In this document: piece by piece, positions 1 to 11,239 of the stretch | Layout of the letters: every line of letters begins with the position of its first letter | Position numbering within the stretch: position 1 is the stretch's first letter | Assembly: GCA_038373865.1 (NCBI GenBank) | Contig: JAXGGA010002188.1 | Span: 1-64,000, forward strand | DNA length: 64,000 bases | DNA from: Uloborus plumipes | Lineage: Eukaryota; Arthropoda; Arachnida; Araneae; Uloboridae | Reading direction: 5' to 3' | The notes under the pieces: model-generated | What the model was told of the DNA's origin: nothing | What the model saw: the letters and a program-made list of their open reading frames with translations, nothing else | Databases searched by the model: none | Position numbers and translations under genes: made by a program

Positions 1-22
1 ACTTAACCTGTCTGCCCTAAGG

Positions 23-301
23 CCAGTATATAGACAAGTCAAAGCACCAGCTTAAGTTTGGCTACCTTGAATCCTGCACGTGTTTGAGTGGTTGTCTTTT
101 CTGGCGAGTTATCCTGTTTTGGTAATTTTTCTCTGTGAGCAATTATTAGCGCCATGCGAATTTGGAAAAACTTGGCAATGTGCCAAAACGTTTCTCTGGT
201 AACCCTAGCTTTGCAACAATGAAAAATTGAAAGTAAAAGTGAATATGCTGGATCCAAAGTGGTCAAACGTAAGCTGACGCGTCGCCCTGTCTATATGGTG
301 G
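23..301. repeat. Short non-autonomous TIR element (class unknown)
   Basis: The first and last 40 bases form an imperfect inverted repeat. The left arm begins CCAGTATATAGAC and continues to AGCTTAAGTTTG; the right arm, read on the minus strand, begins CCACCATATAGAC and continues to AGCTTACGTTTG. The interior encodes nothing recognisable. No clear target duplication is visible, so the superfamily is left open. Confidence 0.5.
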
Positions 302-1510
302 TTCTAGGCTTTCCTGCTGATGAATAGGTTACCACATGTCATTGGTGGTCAGACAGTACTCCCTGATTGTTTATGAATGTCAGTTAATTAGCTATGATAT
401 ATGTTGGAGATATATTTCAAGTGCTGAATAATAGGGCCTTGAAATTTCCACGGTTAAAAGTTTGGAAAATGATTTGTGAAATTGTTTTTAATCTGCTGGT
501 CGGTCACTTAATTCATTTTTTTTAAATTCATGTACATATATTTTTGATGGTTCAGCATCATATGAAAGTGGTGTCATTTTGCGTAATAACTGCAATGTCA
601 TAATGTGCCACAATGAACTTCACACACATGTTCATGATGAACATTCATTATTTATACATACTATTATTGTGATTTTTTTGTTCCAGGTGTGTGTTTTTAT
701 CTATGTCAATCAATTGTATGCCATTTTACATTTCTAAGTGATACGTTTTTGTACCATTGACTTTTCATGTCAAATAAAGATGTAAATTCATTTCTATGGC
801 TCTTTCTTTTGCTTTTTTACCCGAGTAATCAAGAATGCTTATTGATTTCATTGCGTCAGGACTTTAACAAGTAAAACTTTTAATCCACCGTCTTTGTGAT
901 TGGTACCTACGAGTCTGGTGATCCTTTATAATTTCATTGATTGACATCTATACAAGAAACAATTTTGCAAACTTGATTTATAAATCTTAGAATTGATCAG
1001 AAATTCGGCCTTAGCTCTTGACATGAAAAATTGACCGTCTTCCAAACTTTGGTATAAGAAAATATTCCTAAAGGAGAACTTTCACCTAACATGTGTCTTC
1101 GCATTATCCTTATACTAGTTCAACGTATTTTCAAAATTTCGATCAATCAAAACATCTAAATAAATGATAATATCTCAGTTTGTTCTGCAGGTATTTTAAG
1201 AGTTTGGAATTTTTACAAGTTTGTTATTTTATTTAACTTTAAATATTCAAGTGTGGTAATTATGAATGAAGCTTTATTACTATGACGAGACAGTTATGGC
1301 CTGATGATGCTGCTAATTGAAAATTTTAATCTAATTAAATGACGTATGTAGTTATTTGGCGGATATTAAAAAAAAATTTTGATAGGGGTGGGGAGGAGTC
1401 GAATATGTTTATCAAACAATACTACCAGAATGAGTTAAAACGTAAAAAGATACCTAAAGCGTAGTAATGGGTTTTAGTGTATGTGTGAGAGGGGGCGGGG
1501 GTGCCCCTAT
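302..1510. other. No gene recognised; isolated AATAAA signal
   Basis: No reading frame or repeat was recognised here. An AATAAA hexamer at 773-778 follows slightly less AT-rich sequence and could mark the 3' end of a transcript entering from the left. This is weak, because AATAAA is common by chance at this base composition. Confidence 0.3.
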
Positions 1511-1553
1511 TATAGATACAAATTAGTTTAACAATACCATTAACTTTTTTAAC

Positions 1554-1945
1554 TTATTTCTTCACAACACAAGTAAAAAACTTTAAAACTATGTGATACT
1601 CCAGCTTGGACTGTTCCAGCAACGGTTGAGGGTGTTTGGTTTCAGAGGTTTCACGCCTTATACGCCAACGTCCATCTGCCCGATGGAGCATAAAATGTGA
1701 TGCATCAGTAAATGCTACCTGTTGCCACTCAATAAACCTCCAACTGCGGTACTGGCGTACAAAGTCCAGGGTTCGTCGTCGATGGACAGTAGTCAGCATA
1801 GCTGCATGAACCAGTCTTGTGCTTCGGAAGCCCAGACGCAGCAACGTCCGCTAAATAGTAGTTTGGGAGATGATGTTGGTAGCCCCTTGGTTCTTCTGGG
1901 GGTCAGCTTGCTCAACGGTAGCCCGTCTATCAACCCGAACGCATA
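1554..1945 (-). pseudogene. Tc1-like transposase fragment, truncated and interrupted
   Basis: The minus strand encodes a piece of a Tc1/mariner-superfamily transposase. From 1844 down to about 1630 the frame reads through a linker (LLRLGFRSTRLVHA) and an arginine-rich stretch. It then reaches WQQVAFTDASHF, the first catalytic-aspartate block (usually FSDESRF in the family), followed by HRADGRWRIRRETSE. Upstream, to about 1945, the end of the DNA-binding region is visible (RATVEQADPQKNQ) but an in-frame stop separates it from the rest. The second and third catalytic acidic residues and the whole C-terminal half are missing: after ETKHPQ the family match stops. Intact relatives are about 340 residues, so this is a dead relic. 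No terminal repeats could be paired around it. Confidence 0.85.
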
Positions 1946-1949
1946 GGCT

Positions 1950-3039
1950 AATGATTATACCCCTTTAGATGTCGAATAAATCGCTCCGTTTTTGCATTAC
2001 GCCAATGATAGACATGGTTTCCAAAGCCCTCACACACCCTTTATACAGCCTCAACTGCATTGTGCTACTAAGTGCCTTTTATGATTGGTAATTTGACATC
2101 GACGAAAAAGTACGTGGTAGTCACATCAATGTGACTGGACTGTGTCTTTAAATTAATCTGGTGTGGACCAGTAGAACATACACTAACTTCTTTTAACCTT
2201 TTTAGTAATAAATAACGTAAAATAGTGGGTGATTTTCCTCGTGTAACAAGATCATTAGAAGCAACAATTTCTAAACGACTAATTTTTAAGGCATTTTTCT
2301 GCACAGAGCACACATAAAAATATAGTTAAAGTTGAGAATTTTAGTTTCATATGTTAAGAAAGGTGATGTTTTTCGTTAGTGCTTTTGTGATCTAACACTG
2401 CATAAAAGTGTATGAAACGTGTATAAAGAACGTTTCGCACAATAGGGAAGTTTCAATCCATGAAATTTTCCTGCTTTGACTACTAGATATTGTTAAAAGA
2501 CTTACAAAACACAAATATCTCCTATCGCAGAATTTTAAAACACAGATTGATTGTAATGAATTTTTAAAAAGTCCACGTGCAAAAAAAGCGCACCTTGAGA
2601 AATGAAACCAATGACGTCGGATGCTTGTAAATTTAGCCTTTCACACACAAAAATTGTATGCAGCTATAGTAACTCAGCATTGCTGAGTTTTTTACCCCTT
2701 CCGTAAACAATTAGTTTCAGTCTATTGATCAGTTCTAAAGTTTTCTGAGACAAAAAAATGAAAGGAAAACAAAACTGCATCAAGGAATTCGGGTGCCATG
2801 ATATCTAAATTTAAATAAAGAGGAAAAATTTACAAAAAGCTATCACAGCAGAAATATCACCTCATGCTAAAACGTTAAAAGTTTGTTCTATGTTCACCTG
2901 ACGTTAGTTTTTTTTATATATTATGGTAAATCTAACCAGTTCAATGATTTTGGAGAAGAAGAACTGGGGCAGAATGTTTTACAGTTATTTTTTCGGAATT
3001 AATAAAAAATGAGAAGCGTAGCAAAATAGGAGAGGGGGG
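1950..3039. other. No gene recognised
   Basis: AT-rich sequence without a recognisable frame or paired terminal repeat. The upstream (N-terminal) part of the adjacent Tc1 relic may extend a little into this stretch, but it is too decayed to read. Confidence 0.3.
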
Positions 3040-4161
3040 GGGGGTCATGAATACTAAAATTGCATTTTTATAACTTTAGTTTCAGACACATTTTTGGGTG
3101 TATTCTCTGAACCCGCTTCCATTAAGATCTTCAAATATTATCTGAACCTGCGCTTTGTAAAACGTTAATTCCAAAAAGCTGTTTGTGAGACTCAACGAAC
3201 CCTATCCCTTCCCATAATGTCATCACAAATGATCTTCAATTGCGTATTTAAGACTTAAAGGTCGAAAAAATTCTGAGGAGAGTTTCAACCCCCATTTATT
3301 TCCCTAACATCATCGGAGATGGCAGACAATTTTATTTATAAGACCTTGGCTCCTAAACATCTCTGCAGGAGCGTTTTCTTCCCCTTCCCCCAGTCCCAAC
3401 ATTTTGAAGATGGTTTAAAATTTCGAAACTTTTCTGGAGGCGAGTCCCCAAACCCCATCTTTCCATATAGCATCATCAGCACTAGAGGTCCTACAAATGC
3501 ATATTTAGAATTTTAATTTCTAAAAATGTTCCGGGGAAAGCTCTCGAACGCATCACCGCCACATTGTAACGGCTAGTCTAAATTTCGTTCATTTTGTCTA
3601 GTTGGAAAAAATTCTTACAGCGTGATTAACTTCAGTGCTCCCTCACCTCACTAAAAATCGCCTTAAGATTTCGTTTTAAGGACCTCAATTTTAAATTTTT
3701 ATGCAGAGAGTGGCTCTTTCAGCCCTCCTTCAACATTTCTTTTTTGGACATTTATGTGAAAGAGCTACTAAACCCCATCCCTTCTTCTAATATTATCAAA
3801 GATGATTTTCCTCTAGAGAACCGCTAAACCTTATCCTTTCCCTGACGTTATAAAAGCTTTCCTACAATTTTTTGGTCTTCAATTGAAAAAAAAAAAAAAA
3901 AAAATTCGAGTTAGATTTACCGATCACGACCGCATTTAAAAATGATAGTCTAAAACTGCGCTTTTGGACTTCATTATCGAAACATTTCCACAAAGCGCTT
4001 CCGGAAAACATCATCAAAGTTCGTCAAAACAATTTTTTTTTTTTTTTTTGAGACTTTAATTTTGAAAGGGGGGTGGGGTGAGAGCCCCCGAATTCATTCT
4101 TCTCTCTTTAGGACCTTCTCTCATAGAGTATAACTTGCAATTCCGTATGTATAGGACATAA
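3040..4161. repeat. Degenerate interspersed repeat, split by piggyBac insertion
   Basis: The stretch holds several diverged phrases in the same order: 'aacccc...catcttt', then 'catcatc', then 'agatgg', then 'ttt(c)gaaac'. Short poly-A, poly-T and poly-G tracts occur between them. The same style of sequence resumes right after the piggyBac element, at 7248-7327 and 7559-7680, so it was one repeat block before insertion. The class is not recognised and no coding frame is supported. Confidence 0.4.
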
Positions 4162-7100
4162 CCCTTCACTGCACGATTTTTCATATTTTCATGAAAAAAA
4201 ACATACGTTTCCCTTTGATAGCCCTGAATTCAGAAAAAATAAAGAAAAAAATTAATCTTAAAAATTGCCCCGAAAATGATGTTTTAATTGTTTGTTCCAC
4301 ATATGGCACAAAGCACATACTTACATCGATAAGTGTAATAACATACAATGTGCTTTGTGCCATAAGTGGAACAAATTATTTTTGGCACTAAGTCAAGCAT
4401 ATATATTTAAAAATTTTTAGAACAAAGTAAATAATGAGTAAGGATTAAAAATAATACCGAAAACAAATGCAAACAACATACAATTTATTTTGTAGATGGT
4501 AAAAAATGAATTATTTTGAACAGTACATAGTTTTGTACATAAATTAGAAATAAACCTATTGAGTATTCTCATAAGACAAATGATACATCATCATGATTGA
4601 AAAAAAAATCAAAATTGATGTAGAAAAAACCCCTGAAAATTATCAAAGAATAGGGTAAAGTGTTACTTTTGGTGAAACTCGACAAAACAGTTTCGATTTT
4701 GATTGATGCATAAATGAACTCCACACTTAGAGTATTTAAAAAAGGTTTTTTGATCACATGCTGGAAGTTTGCATCTTTGCCTGGTATCCATATATAGTTT
4801 GGCCAGTGGCATTGTCCATCAAGCCTCACATCTTTGACTGGCATTGTTGCTGTTGGGTCTTTCTGCTTTTTCTTTTGAATTTGAATTTCTATTTCAGATG
4901 TGCTTGGACGTCCTCTCGTTCCCCTTGATGTTACGTTACCAAGTTTACACAAACAGATGGTCTCTAAATTTAGCTAGTTTCATATTATCTTCTTTAACCA
5001 TTCTATATAATATCCACGCATTAATCAAAGCAACGTCCAGTAAATGGTAGAAAATTCTAAAATAATATTTTTTAGACCTCATTCTGTTTTTGTATCTTCC
5101 TATATGACTGTCCAGTAAATCAACGCCGGCCATGTGCTAGTTATTTTGTTTTACAACAAATTGGCATTTGATATCAATTCTCTGCTTCTGCTTTTTATCA
5201 TATCTTGAAATGGTTCCAATGGGCAACTCCCTAGCAAACGTTGACATAAAATTTGCTGGCCTATTGTCATTGAATATGACGCAAGATATTTCCGCTTTTG
5301 ATGTTTGTGCTACATGCTATACACTAAGCCCCCTTTCTTTTCTCCTGATTTCCGATTCTGCGGGAAGCTTGCAATTCGGTATTCTGTTTCCTCTTACAGT
5401 ACCAAGAGACAATATCCCATTCTGCGCCAAATATTCCAGCAATGGTACAGAAGTTTAATAGTTATCGAAATACAGCTTATGGTTTATATTTTTCGGAATG
5501 TTCCTACTAAGGCGCACAACAACATTTGATGCAGAGTAAATCTGGTTCATTTGGCATTCCTTGCTAGCATCATTTTCTTGCCCACTGTATAATTCAAAAT
5601 CATATGTAAAGCCGCTGCTCCCACACAAAACAAAAAATTTATAGCCCCATTTATGTGGTTTGTTGGGGAGGTATTGTCTTAGAAGACTCTTGGCTTTTGT
5701 GGCGCATATTTGTTCATCAATGGATAAACACTCTTTCATTGGAATTTCTAAAAAACGTTTCCTAAGGATCTCAATCAAGGGTAGCACTTTGAATAATCTA
5801 TCGTTTCCATTGGTTCCTTTAGGAAGCATTTTTGTGTTGTCATTAAAATGCAAAAATCTTTTTATTTTTTAAAATTCCTTCACACTCATAGTCTCTTTTA
5901 TTATTTGGTTGCCCAAATTTTCGCCAAAAAATCTCTAGACGATGGTAGATAAATAAGTGACATTAGTATGCAAATACCAATGTAATGCTGTACATCCTCT
6001 TCTGAAATTCGAGTAAGTTTGGAAGGGTCACATTGTAAGATGTACCCCTGAGTTTCTTCGGTTATGAGCTTCATCAATTCATCAGTGAACAAATAGTAAA
6101 AAATTGATATGGTGTGTCGAGGGCCTTGATCTGAGGATTAAACGAAACATTTCCTGCAAATTTCATTTGTTTATCAGGAATTTTTAAATTTTTCTTCTTC
6201 CAAATAATATCACTGCAACCTCTCTTTTTTTGCTTTCAGTTTCTCCAACAGCACTAGGACCTGCACAAGTGTTTGTAGTATCTGTTAAATAAATAAATAA
6301 AAATACTTTTCAAAATTTGCATTCATTGTACACAGATAAAAAGCATCAAACCTTAGTAGCTTAAAACATGTTTTATTCATAAAAGAAATAAATTTTGCAA
6401 AATTGTTAAAAATGTTTTAGCGCTTGTATAGATTCTTTTTTTTTTCACAGTTAGTTTACATATTATTAAAAAAAAAAACTTCTTGTTTTGAATCAAAACT
6501 AAGTTTTTTTTTTTTTGAAATCACGCTGTTGTATAAATTTAGTGCACATTGCACTTTTGTTTTTAATTTTACTCGTATATCTTAAGCAGCTTAAAATGAT
6601 TAATTCAAAAACTCAGCTGCTGGTACTGAGGAATGACCTCTGTTCTCTACTACAGCTTCTATGCTTGAATCAATATCTTCTTCAGAGGATGTATCATCTT
6701 TCTGAATTGGTTTGTACGTTGGATCCTCCCAACTATCATCTGATAGACCATCATCAGCTTCATCATCTGTGTCCGAACCAAACAAAATAGCTCGAATTTC
6801 TTCTGGAGACAATATTTTTCGTCGAGCCATTGCAATCACAAAATGGGTTCCCTCCTGTTCTTTGTTCCTGATCTGGCACAGCTAAAAAATACATCATTTT
6901 TTAAAGTTGTACGCAAATATTTAAGTTCTAATGTATCATAAATGAAAGTAAAAGGTTAATAAACCTACCTGGATTTTTATTAGCAGCTTTCTCCAAATTT
7001 TTGTAGTGGAAATTCAACGAAAAATATGCATTTGAAACTGTAAAGCAGACACGCTATTTTTCAAAAGCAAGAACTGCAATGGCTAGACTGGTGCAGAAAT

Positions 7101-7243
7101 CTAGTGCAGAAAAATCACACTAAACTGTTAAAGCAACGTTCCAGAAGTGGCACAAAGCTCTGTTTGACTACATTTAAACCTCATAGGAATGTATAAGGGT
7201 TTTTTTGGTTTGTGCCAGATCTGGTACATCGTGCAGTGAAGGG
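4162..7243 (-). mobile_element. piggyBac-like DNA transposon, near full length, inactive
   Basis: The element begins CCCTTCACTGCACGAT at 4162 and ends with the exact inverse (ATCGTGCAGTGAAGGG) at 7243. CCCT-type ends are the hallmark of piggyBac elements, which insert at TTAA. The flanking tetranucleotides are ATAA on the left and TCAA on the right, each one change from TTAA, so the target duplication has decayed. The 3.1-kb length and the transposase relic inside on the minus strand fit a once-autonomous copy. A related 873-bp non-autonomous element with CCCTACACTGCAT ends lies at 58730-59602. Confidence 0.88.
4569..6839 (-). pseudogene. piggyBac-type transposase (DDE_Tnp_1_7), disrupted
   Basis: Successive minus-strand frames give almost the whole transposase. 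6839-6600 is the acidic N-terminus (MARRKILSPEEIRAIL, then an Asp/Ser-rich stretch). About 6180-5901 holds the start of the core domain (LKIPDKQMKFAGNVSFNP, then TDELMKLITEE). 5853-5455 carries the first catalytic block (CLSIDEQ), then LRQYLPNKPHKWGYKFFVLC and YDFELYSGQ, ending at the second block (LYFDNY). 5450-5135 has LGTVRGNRIPNCKLP and NRPANFMSTFARE. 5133-4945 has the third block (GVDLLDSHIGRY). 4952-4569 covers the C-terminal tail. All three catalytic aspartate blocks are therefore still visible. Stops and frame shifts separate the pieces (for example just before GVDLLD and after ERGLSV), so no functional protein can be made. The stretch 6250-6600 is poorly matched and may be an intron or decayed linker. 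Confidence 0.9.
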
Positions 7244-7327
7244 TCAAATTTCGAGAACTTCCTGCGATAAGTTTCGAATGCCATATTGTATCCGAGTTGT
7301 CTTAGGAAGCCTAAAATTGCATTTTAA

Positions 7328-7554
7328 CCCTTTATGCCCCGACGGGACTCAGAAGTCCCGTTTATGTTGATTTAGTATTAGGAGTCCTATATGGCTGGAA
7401 TCATGCTGAAGCTTTTCCACTCCTTGTACTTCGCTGAGAGGCCGACATATGGTACCTGCAATCAGAAATGGTTTTCTCAGGGGCCCTAAGGCGTAGGGGG
7501 CCTTAGACCCTACTGATTTTCAAAATTTGCTAAATTAATTTGGGGCATAAAGGG
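7328..7554. mobile_element. piggyBac-type MITE with CCCTTTATGCCCC ends
   Basis: A 227-bp element starts CCCTTTATGCCCC and ends GGGGCATAAAGGG. It is flanked by intact TTAA on both sides (7324-7327 and 7555-7558). A subterminal inverted repeat (GACGGGACT / AGTCCCGT) follows the left end. It encodes nothing. A second, reverse-oriented and more diverged copy is at 58373-58646. Confidence 0.85.
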
Positions 7555-7558
7555 TTAA

Positions 7559-9594
7559 AACTTCAAATTTGTCCATATTTGGGGGGCAACCCGAATCCAT
7601 CTTTCAAACAAACGTCGTAGAAGGACAAATAAAGGAAGAAACTGATCCTTCATTTCATCAAGCAGGGGGGGGGGGGGGTATGATTTCCATTACGCTTAAA
7701 TGTGTGATATATTCCTTTCTGGTCGTGTTGTGCAAAGCGTAGAAAATTCTATTTTGAGCCGGCTGATACTATCTTGAAATGGAACATGTATTCATATTTT
7801 AAGTAAAAAATGTTTCGAAAAATGAGACGGTATATGTTTTTGTTTCTAAGCAAAAGATTCTCAACAGTGTAGTATGAGAAAAAATCAGGCCCATGAAAAT
7901 TTTATGCTGCAACTGATCTACTCTCATATTTGCTTGTTTTTGAATGATGCATAGACAAAACTATAGCAACTTCAATAATAAAACTTGGCGCAAAATTAGC
8001 GAAATTCTTGAAAACTTTGAAAAGTTTCACCTTGGCTTCATTTAATTTCAAGTAATTTGTGCAGATAAGTAAATGAAAAAAAAAAAAGTCCATTTTTTAT
8101 AGCAATTGAAAGCGGCAATGTTTCTGCATTAGATCAAATTTGTTCCAAGCTTTTCCAAGTTTCTAAGAGCATGAGTAACAGTGGTTTTCAGCAAGATTGT
8201 TTAATTTTAATTGTTATTTTTTGGAAGAGTTTAAATTTCGTTGAGAAGTCAAAGCAGCGAATTTTTTGCTACCGCAGCAGGAATACACTTATTTATTTTT
8301 TGTAAACGTGCTTTTGTAATCAAATAAATAAATAAAAAAAACCGCTGTTTTTTTCCTAGTTTTAAAGTTTGTAAGAAGAAGCGAACACTTTAAATACTTT
8401 ATAATTTTTAATGACGGAGCAGATTTTTTTTTTCTTCGACTATTTCTATAAAGTAATTAGAAATAAAAAAAATAATCTGCTGGAGGATGATCACTACACT
8501 AGCAACATCTTTATCATTATTTTGATATTATTTCTATGTATCAGTTATTTTAATTCGTCTGTTATCTTTCAAACTGTTATTAACGGAGGGAATTTGTCTA
8601 AAACATGTAGTTATTTAGCACATAAGTAGTTAGCACATCTTATTTCACGAAACGAAGAAAATTTGGGTAGATCGACCGAATCGATAATCTAATGCTTTTT
8701 ACATTACACGTTCAGATTTTTCAAGAAACATTTTCTAAAAGAATATAAAGATTTTTTTTCTTTCGCTTCATTTTAGCTCACCATAATGACATGGCAAATG
8801 GTTGCCATGGGCTACGTTAAACAAATTTACTTTCCTCTGCTGTTAACTTGTAACATTACTTTTCGACATTAAATATTTTTACATCCTATGTGCTGTAGCT
8901 TTTAATATGCGAGGTATTCTGGTAACAATTGAGAAAGTAAGTTCTTTTAAAGCAGTTTTCATTAATAATTAATCAAAATAGACTTTTTTTAAATAAGAAA
9001 GTTATTTTCTATTTTTCTACCGAATGAGAGTATGTTGCTATAAATTACTTGATTTCAACCCGTTCAGGGTTTTCCCTTTAAATCGTTCATGATCTGAAAA
9101 ACGGGCACTTGACATAAGGAACATATTCTAATTAGTAGAAATATTGAATTACTAGTATCTAGATAATTTCAATTTTACAGTTATTGTTATCGATAAAATG
9201 ACAACAACATTCCAAACTGATACTTACCTCCATTAAGAGTAACTATAATTTCGATGAGAGTCAAATGGATTGAATTCGTGAATGGGATGATATGGTGCAT
9301 TTATGATCAAAAATTCCACCAATCACCTGTAAAAAAGTTGCAATTGTGATCAATAAATGGTAGTTTACAACTGCAAAAAAAATTACTCTTATAACATAAA
9401 TTAACTCGTAAACATTTAAACTTCTGTTTTATTCTCGAAATTATATTATTTTTTTAATGCGAATAATTTTTCAATGTTATGCATCACTTATGAAGCTGAA
9501 TATTTTTTTCAATGATATCATAATTGTCATTTTCCCGCACGTCTCTCAAAAACTATTTCAGTTTCTGCTCCTGCCCTGAATGACGAAACTGGTA
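7559..9594. other. No gene recognised
   Basis: The first 120 bases continue the degenerate repeat seen before the piggyBac element and end in a run of G at about 7667-7678. The rest is AT-rich with no supported frame. On the minus strand a good splice-donor string (GAGGTAAGTATC, near 9219-9230) is visible but has no convincing exon attached. Confidence 0.3.
9165..9213 (+). repeat. First copy of a 50-bp direct duplication
   Basis: The stretch from AATTTCAATTTTACAG through CGATAAAATGACAACA to ACATTCC is matched at 10899-10949 with a few changes. The two copies bracket the 1.3-kb TIR element but are too long and too far from its ends to be its target duplication. This looks like an older local duplication. 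Confidence 0.55.
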
Positions 9595-10889
9595 CCGTAA
9601 AACGGTTGAAACAGAGTAGGGGAGAAAATTGGAACAAAAGTTTCTGAGCATAGAAAGAAATTCTCTATAAATGTACAGTCGGGTATTCTTGGCTGTTAAT
9701 TATTTTTTAAAGAAAGTTACTATCATGAGAAGTAAGATAAATTTACTATTTTCACCTGGCAACACTACTGGCTTATGGGCAAGGTTGCATGCGGAATACT
9801 AAAAAATGTTTTCATCGTCTGCAAAAATTTGCATGCAAGCACAGATCTCTTTATATTTCAAGCCTGAGAGTAGTACTGTTTAATTATTCATATATCTGAG
9901 CAACAAAGTACCACATTAGAATAGATAATATTTTTTTAAGTTGTGTCATAAAAGTGAAGAATTTTTTACGATGTCATAGGAAAGCGATTTGCTGGGAGAA
10001 TCGAAACACTTTGTTCTGTTGTTCCGATTCAAACTTATTAAAAGGTCAGAAAGAGAAACGAAGGAAATTGTTTGAAAAATCAAAAGATTCCAACTTCAAT
10101 TCTTCTCGTCCAGACAAGGACAAGGTTTTATAACGGTTTACCAATGTAATGAGGAACTAGATCTTGGAATACTAGAAAATTCCGGATCTGAAAAGATTTT
10201 TGCTCCAGGAGACTTTCATGTACTTAAAATACATGGGAAAAATTCATACAGACTTCATGCACGTAATGATAACAACGAATACGTGGTAAGATTTTACAGG
10301 AGGGTCTCTGGAACCCGGAGATCTTGAGAACTTAAGGAAGAGTCAGCGCTCCTATAAGATTTTATGAAAAAACTTAAGCCAAGCCGCAACTGCTCGTTCA
10401 AAGAACAAGATATTTTCTGTGGATGACATGAGTGGCATGAATTGATATTAAATCCTTGTTTTTCAATTCAAATGTACTTTCTTAAAATTAATTTTAATCT
10501 TTATAATTTCAAAAATTATTTTCGACTTTTGACAAATCTTACGTTTACCGGGATAAAAAAAATAAACTTTGTTTTTTGACAGCAGCTATCTGTTACTGCT
10601 TATCAATATTATTTGTTTTTGTTAGACCTATTACCGGCTGAATTGGAAAAAAAAATGAAAATTTTAACATGTGTTCCGATTTACTCCTATCAGCGGGATG
10701 AATCGAACCCCTCTAAAAAATGTTATATATAAAAAAAAAATATTCAACATGTTTTGTCTTTGCTTGGAATATCAGGAGCAAAACGAAACTGATATTTTTA
10801 CCCAAAAAACAATCAAGTAAAAAAAATCTTTTAATTACTTTTTTTTATGATTAAAGCACAAAAGTTTTCCGATTCACCCCGTTTTACGG
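9595..10889. mobile_element. 1.3-kb TIR element, Tc1/mariner-pogo type (inferred)
   Basis: The element starts CCGTAAAACGG at 9595 and ends CCGTTTTACGG at 10889. TA dinucleotides sit immediately outside both ends (9593-9594 and 10890-10891), the duplication expected of Tc1/mariner superfamily elements, and 1295 bp is a usual size for them. Inside, a plus-strand frame near 10128-10320 reads a protein-like stretch (NEELDLGILENSGSEKIFAP, later NEYVVRFYRRVSG) that I do not recognise. It lies where the C-terminal part of a transposase would be. Stops surround it. Confidence 0.7.
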
Positions 10890-10898
10890 TATCTCCAT

Positions 10899-10949
10899 AA
10901 TTTCAATTTTTACAGCCATTTCAATCGATAAAATGGCAACAATATTCCC
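10899..10949 (+). repeat. Second copy of the 50-bp direct duplication
   Basis: This matches 9165-9213 (AATTTCAATTTTTACAG, CGATAAAATGGCAACA, ATATTCC). It runs into the GC-richer exon-like segment that follows. Confidence 0.55.
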
Positions 10950-11220
10950 AGCTGGAAACACCATTGTCAGCGCAGCAACAGTTTATCATAAGAGGGGGCA
11001 TAAGGAGCGAGATAACATCCTCTCGACGGAGGAGAAGAAAACCCGGGAAAATGTCAGAGGGAATCATGGGATGCCGCGATGCACGCCGGGAGTTTGCATC
11101 CAAGATGGCAGCCTTCCATATGATCAATCCCACCTGTACGTCCCAGACCATGTGCCACTGTTTGCACCCCATATCTACAGGCTGCTGTGATGGCTTTTTG
11201 AGTCGAATATTGGATTGAAG
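10921..11220 (+). other. GC-richer exon-like segment, possible first exon
   Basis: Base composition rises clearly above the surroundings and the segment stays open in two plus frames (10933-11190 and 10964-11218). The string TCCAAGATGGCAGCC (11099-11113) combines a YY1-like AAGATGGC box with a favourable start context. The short frame from that ATG reads MAAFHMINPTCTSQ and ends at 11218. A possible donor (CCTGTACGT) lies at about 11133-11141. I do not recognise any product. It could be a promoter-proximal exon of a host gene, or a fragment of a repeat with unusual composition. Tandem repeats start right after it, as they do after the CpG island at 28.6-29.1 kb. Confidence 0.3.
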
Positions 11221-11239
11221 AAGGGGTATTATGTCGGAA

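Noticed and set aside
39..266. 75-codon minus frame at the left edge
   Set aside because: Lies inside the short TIR element and shows no recognisable protein.
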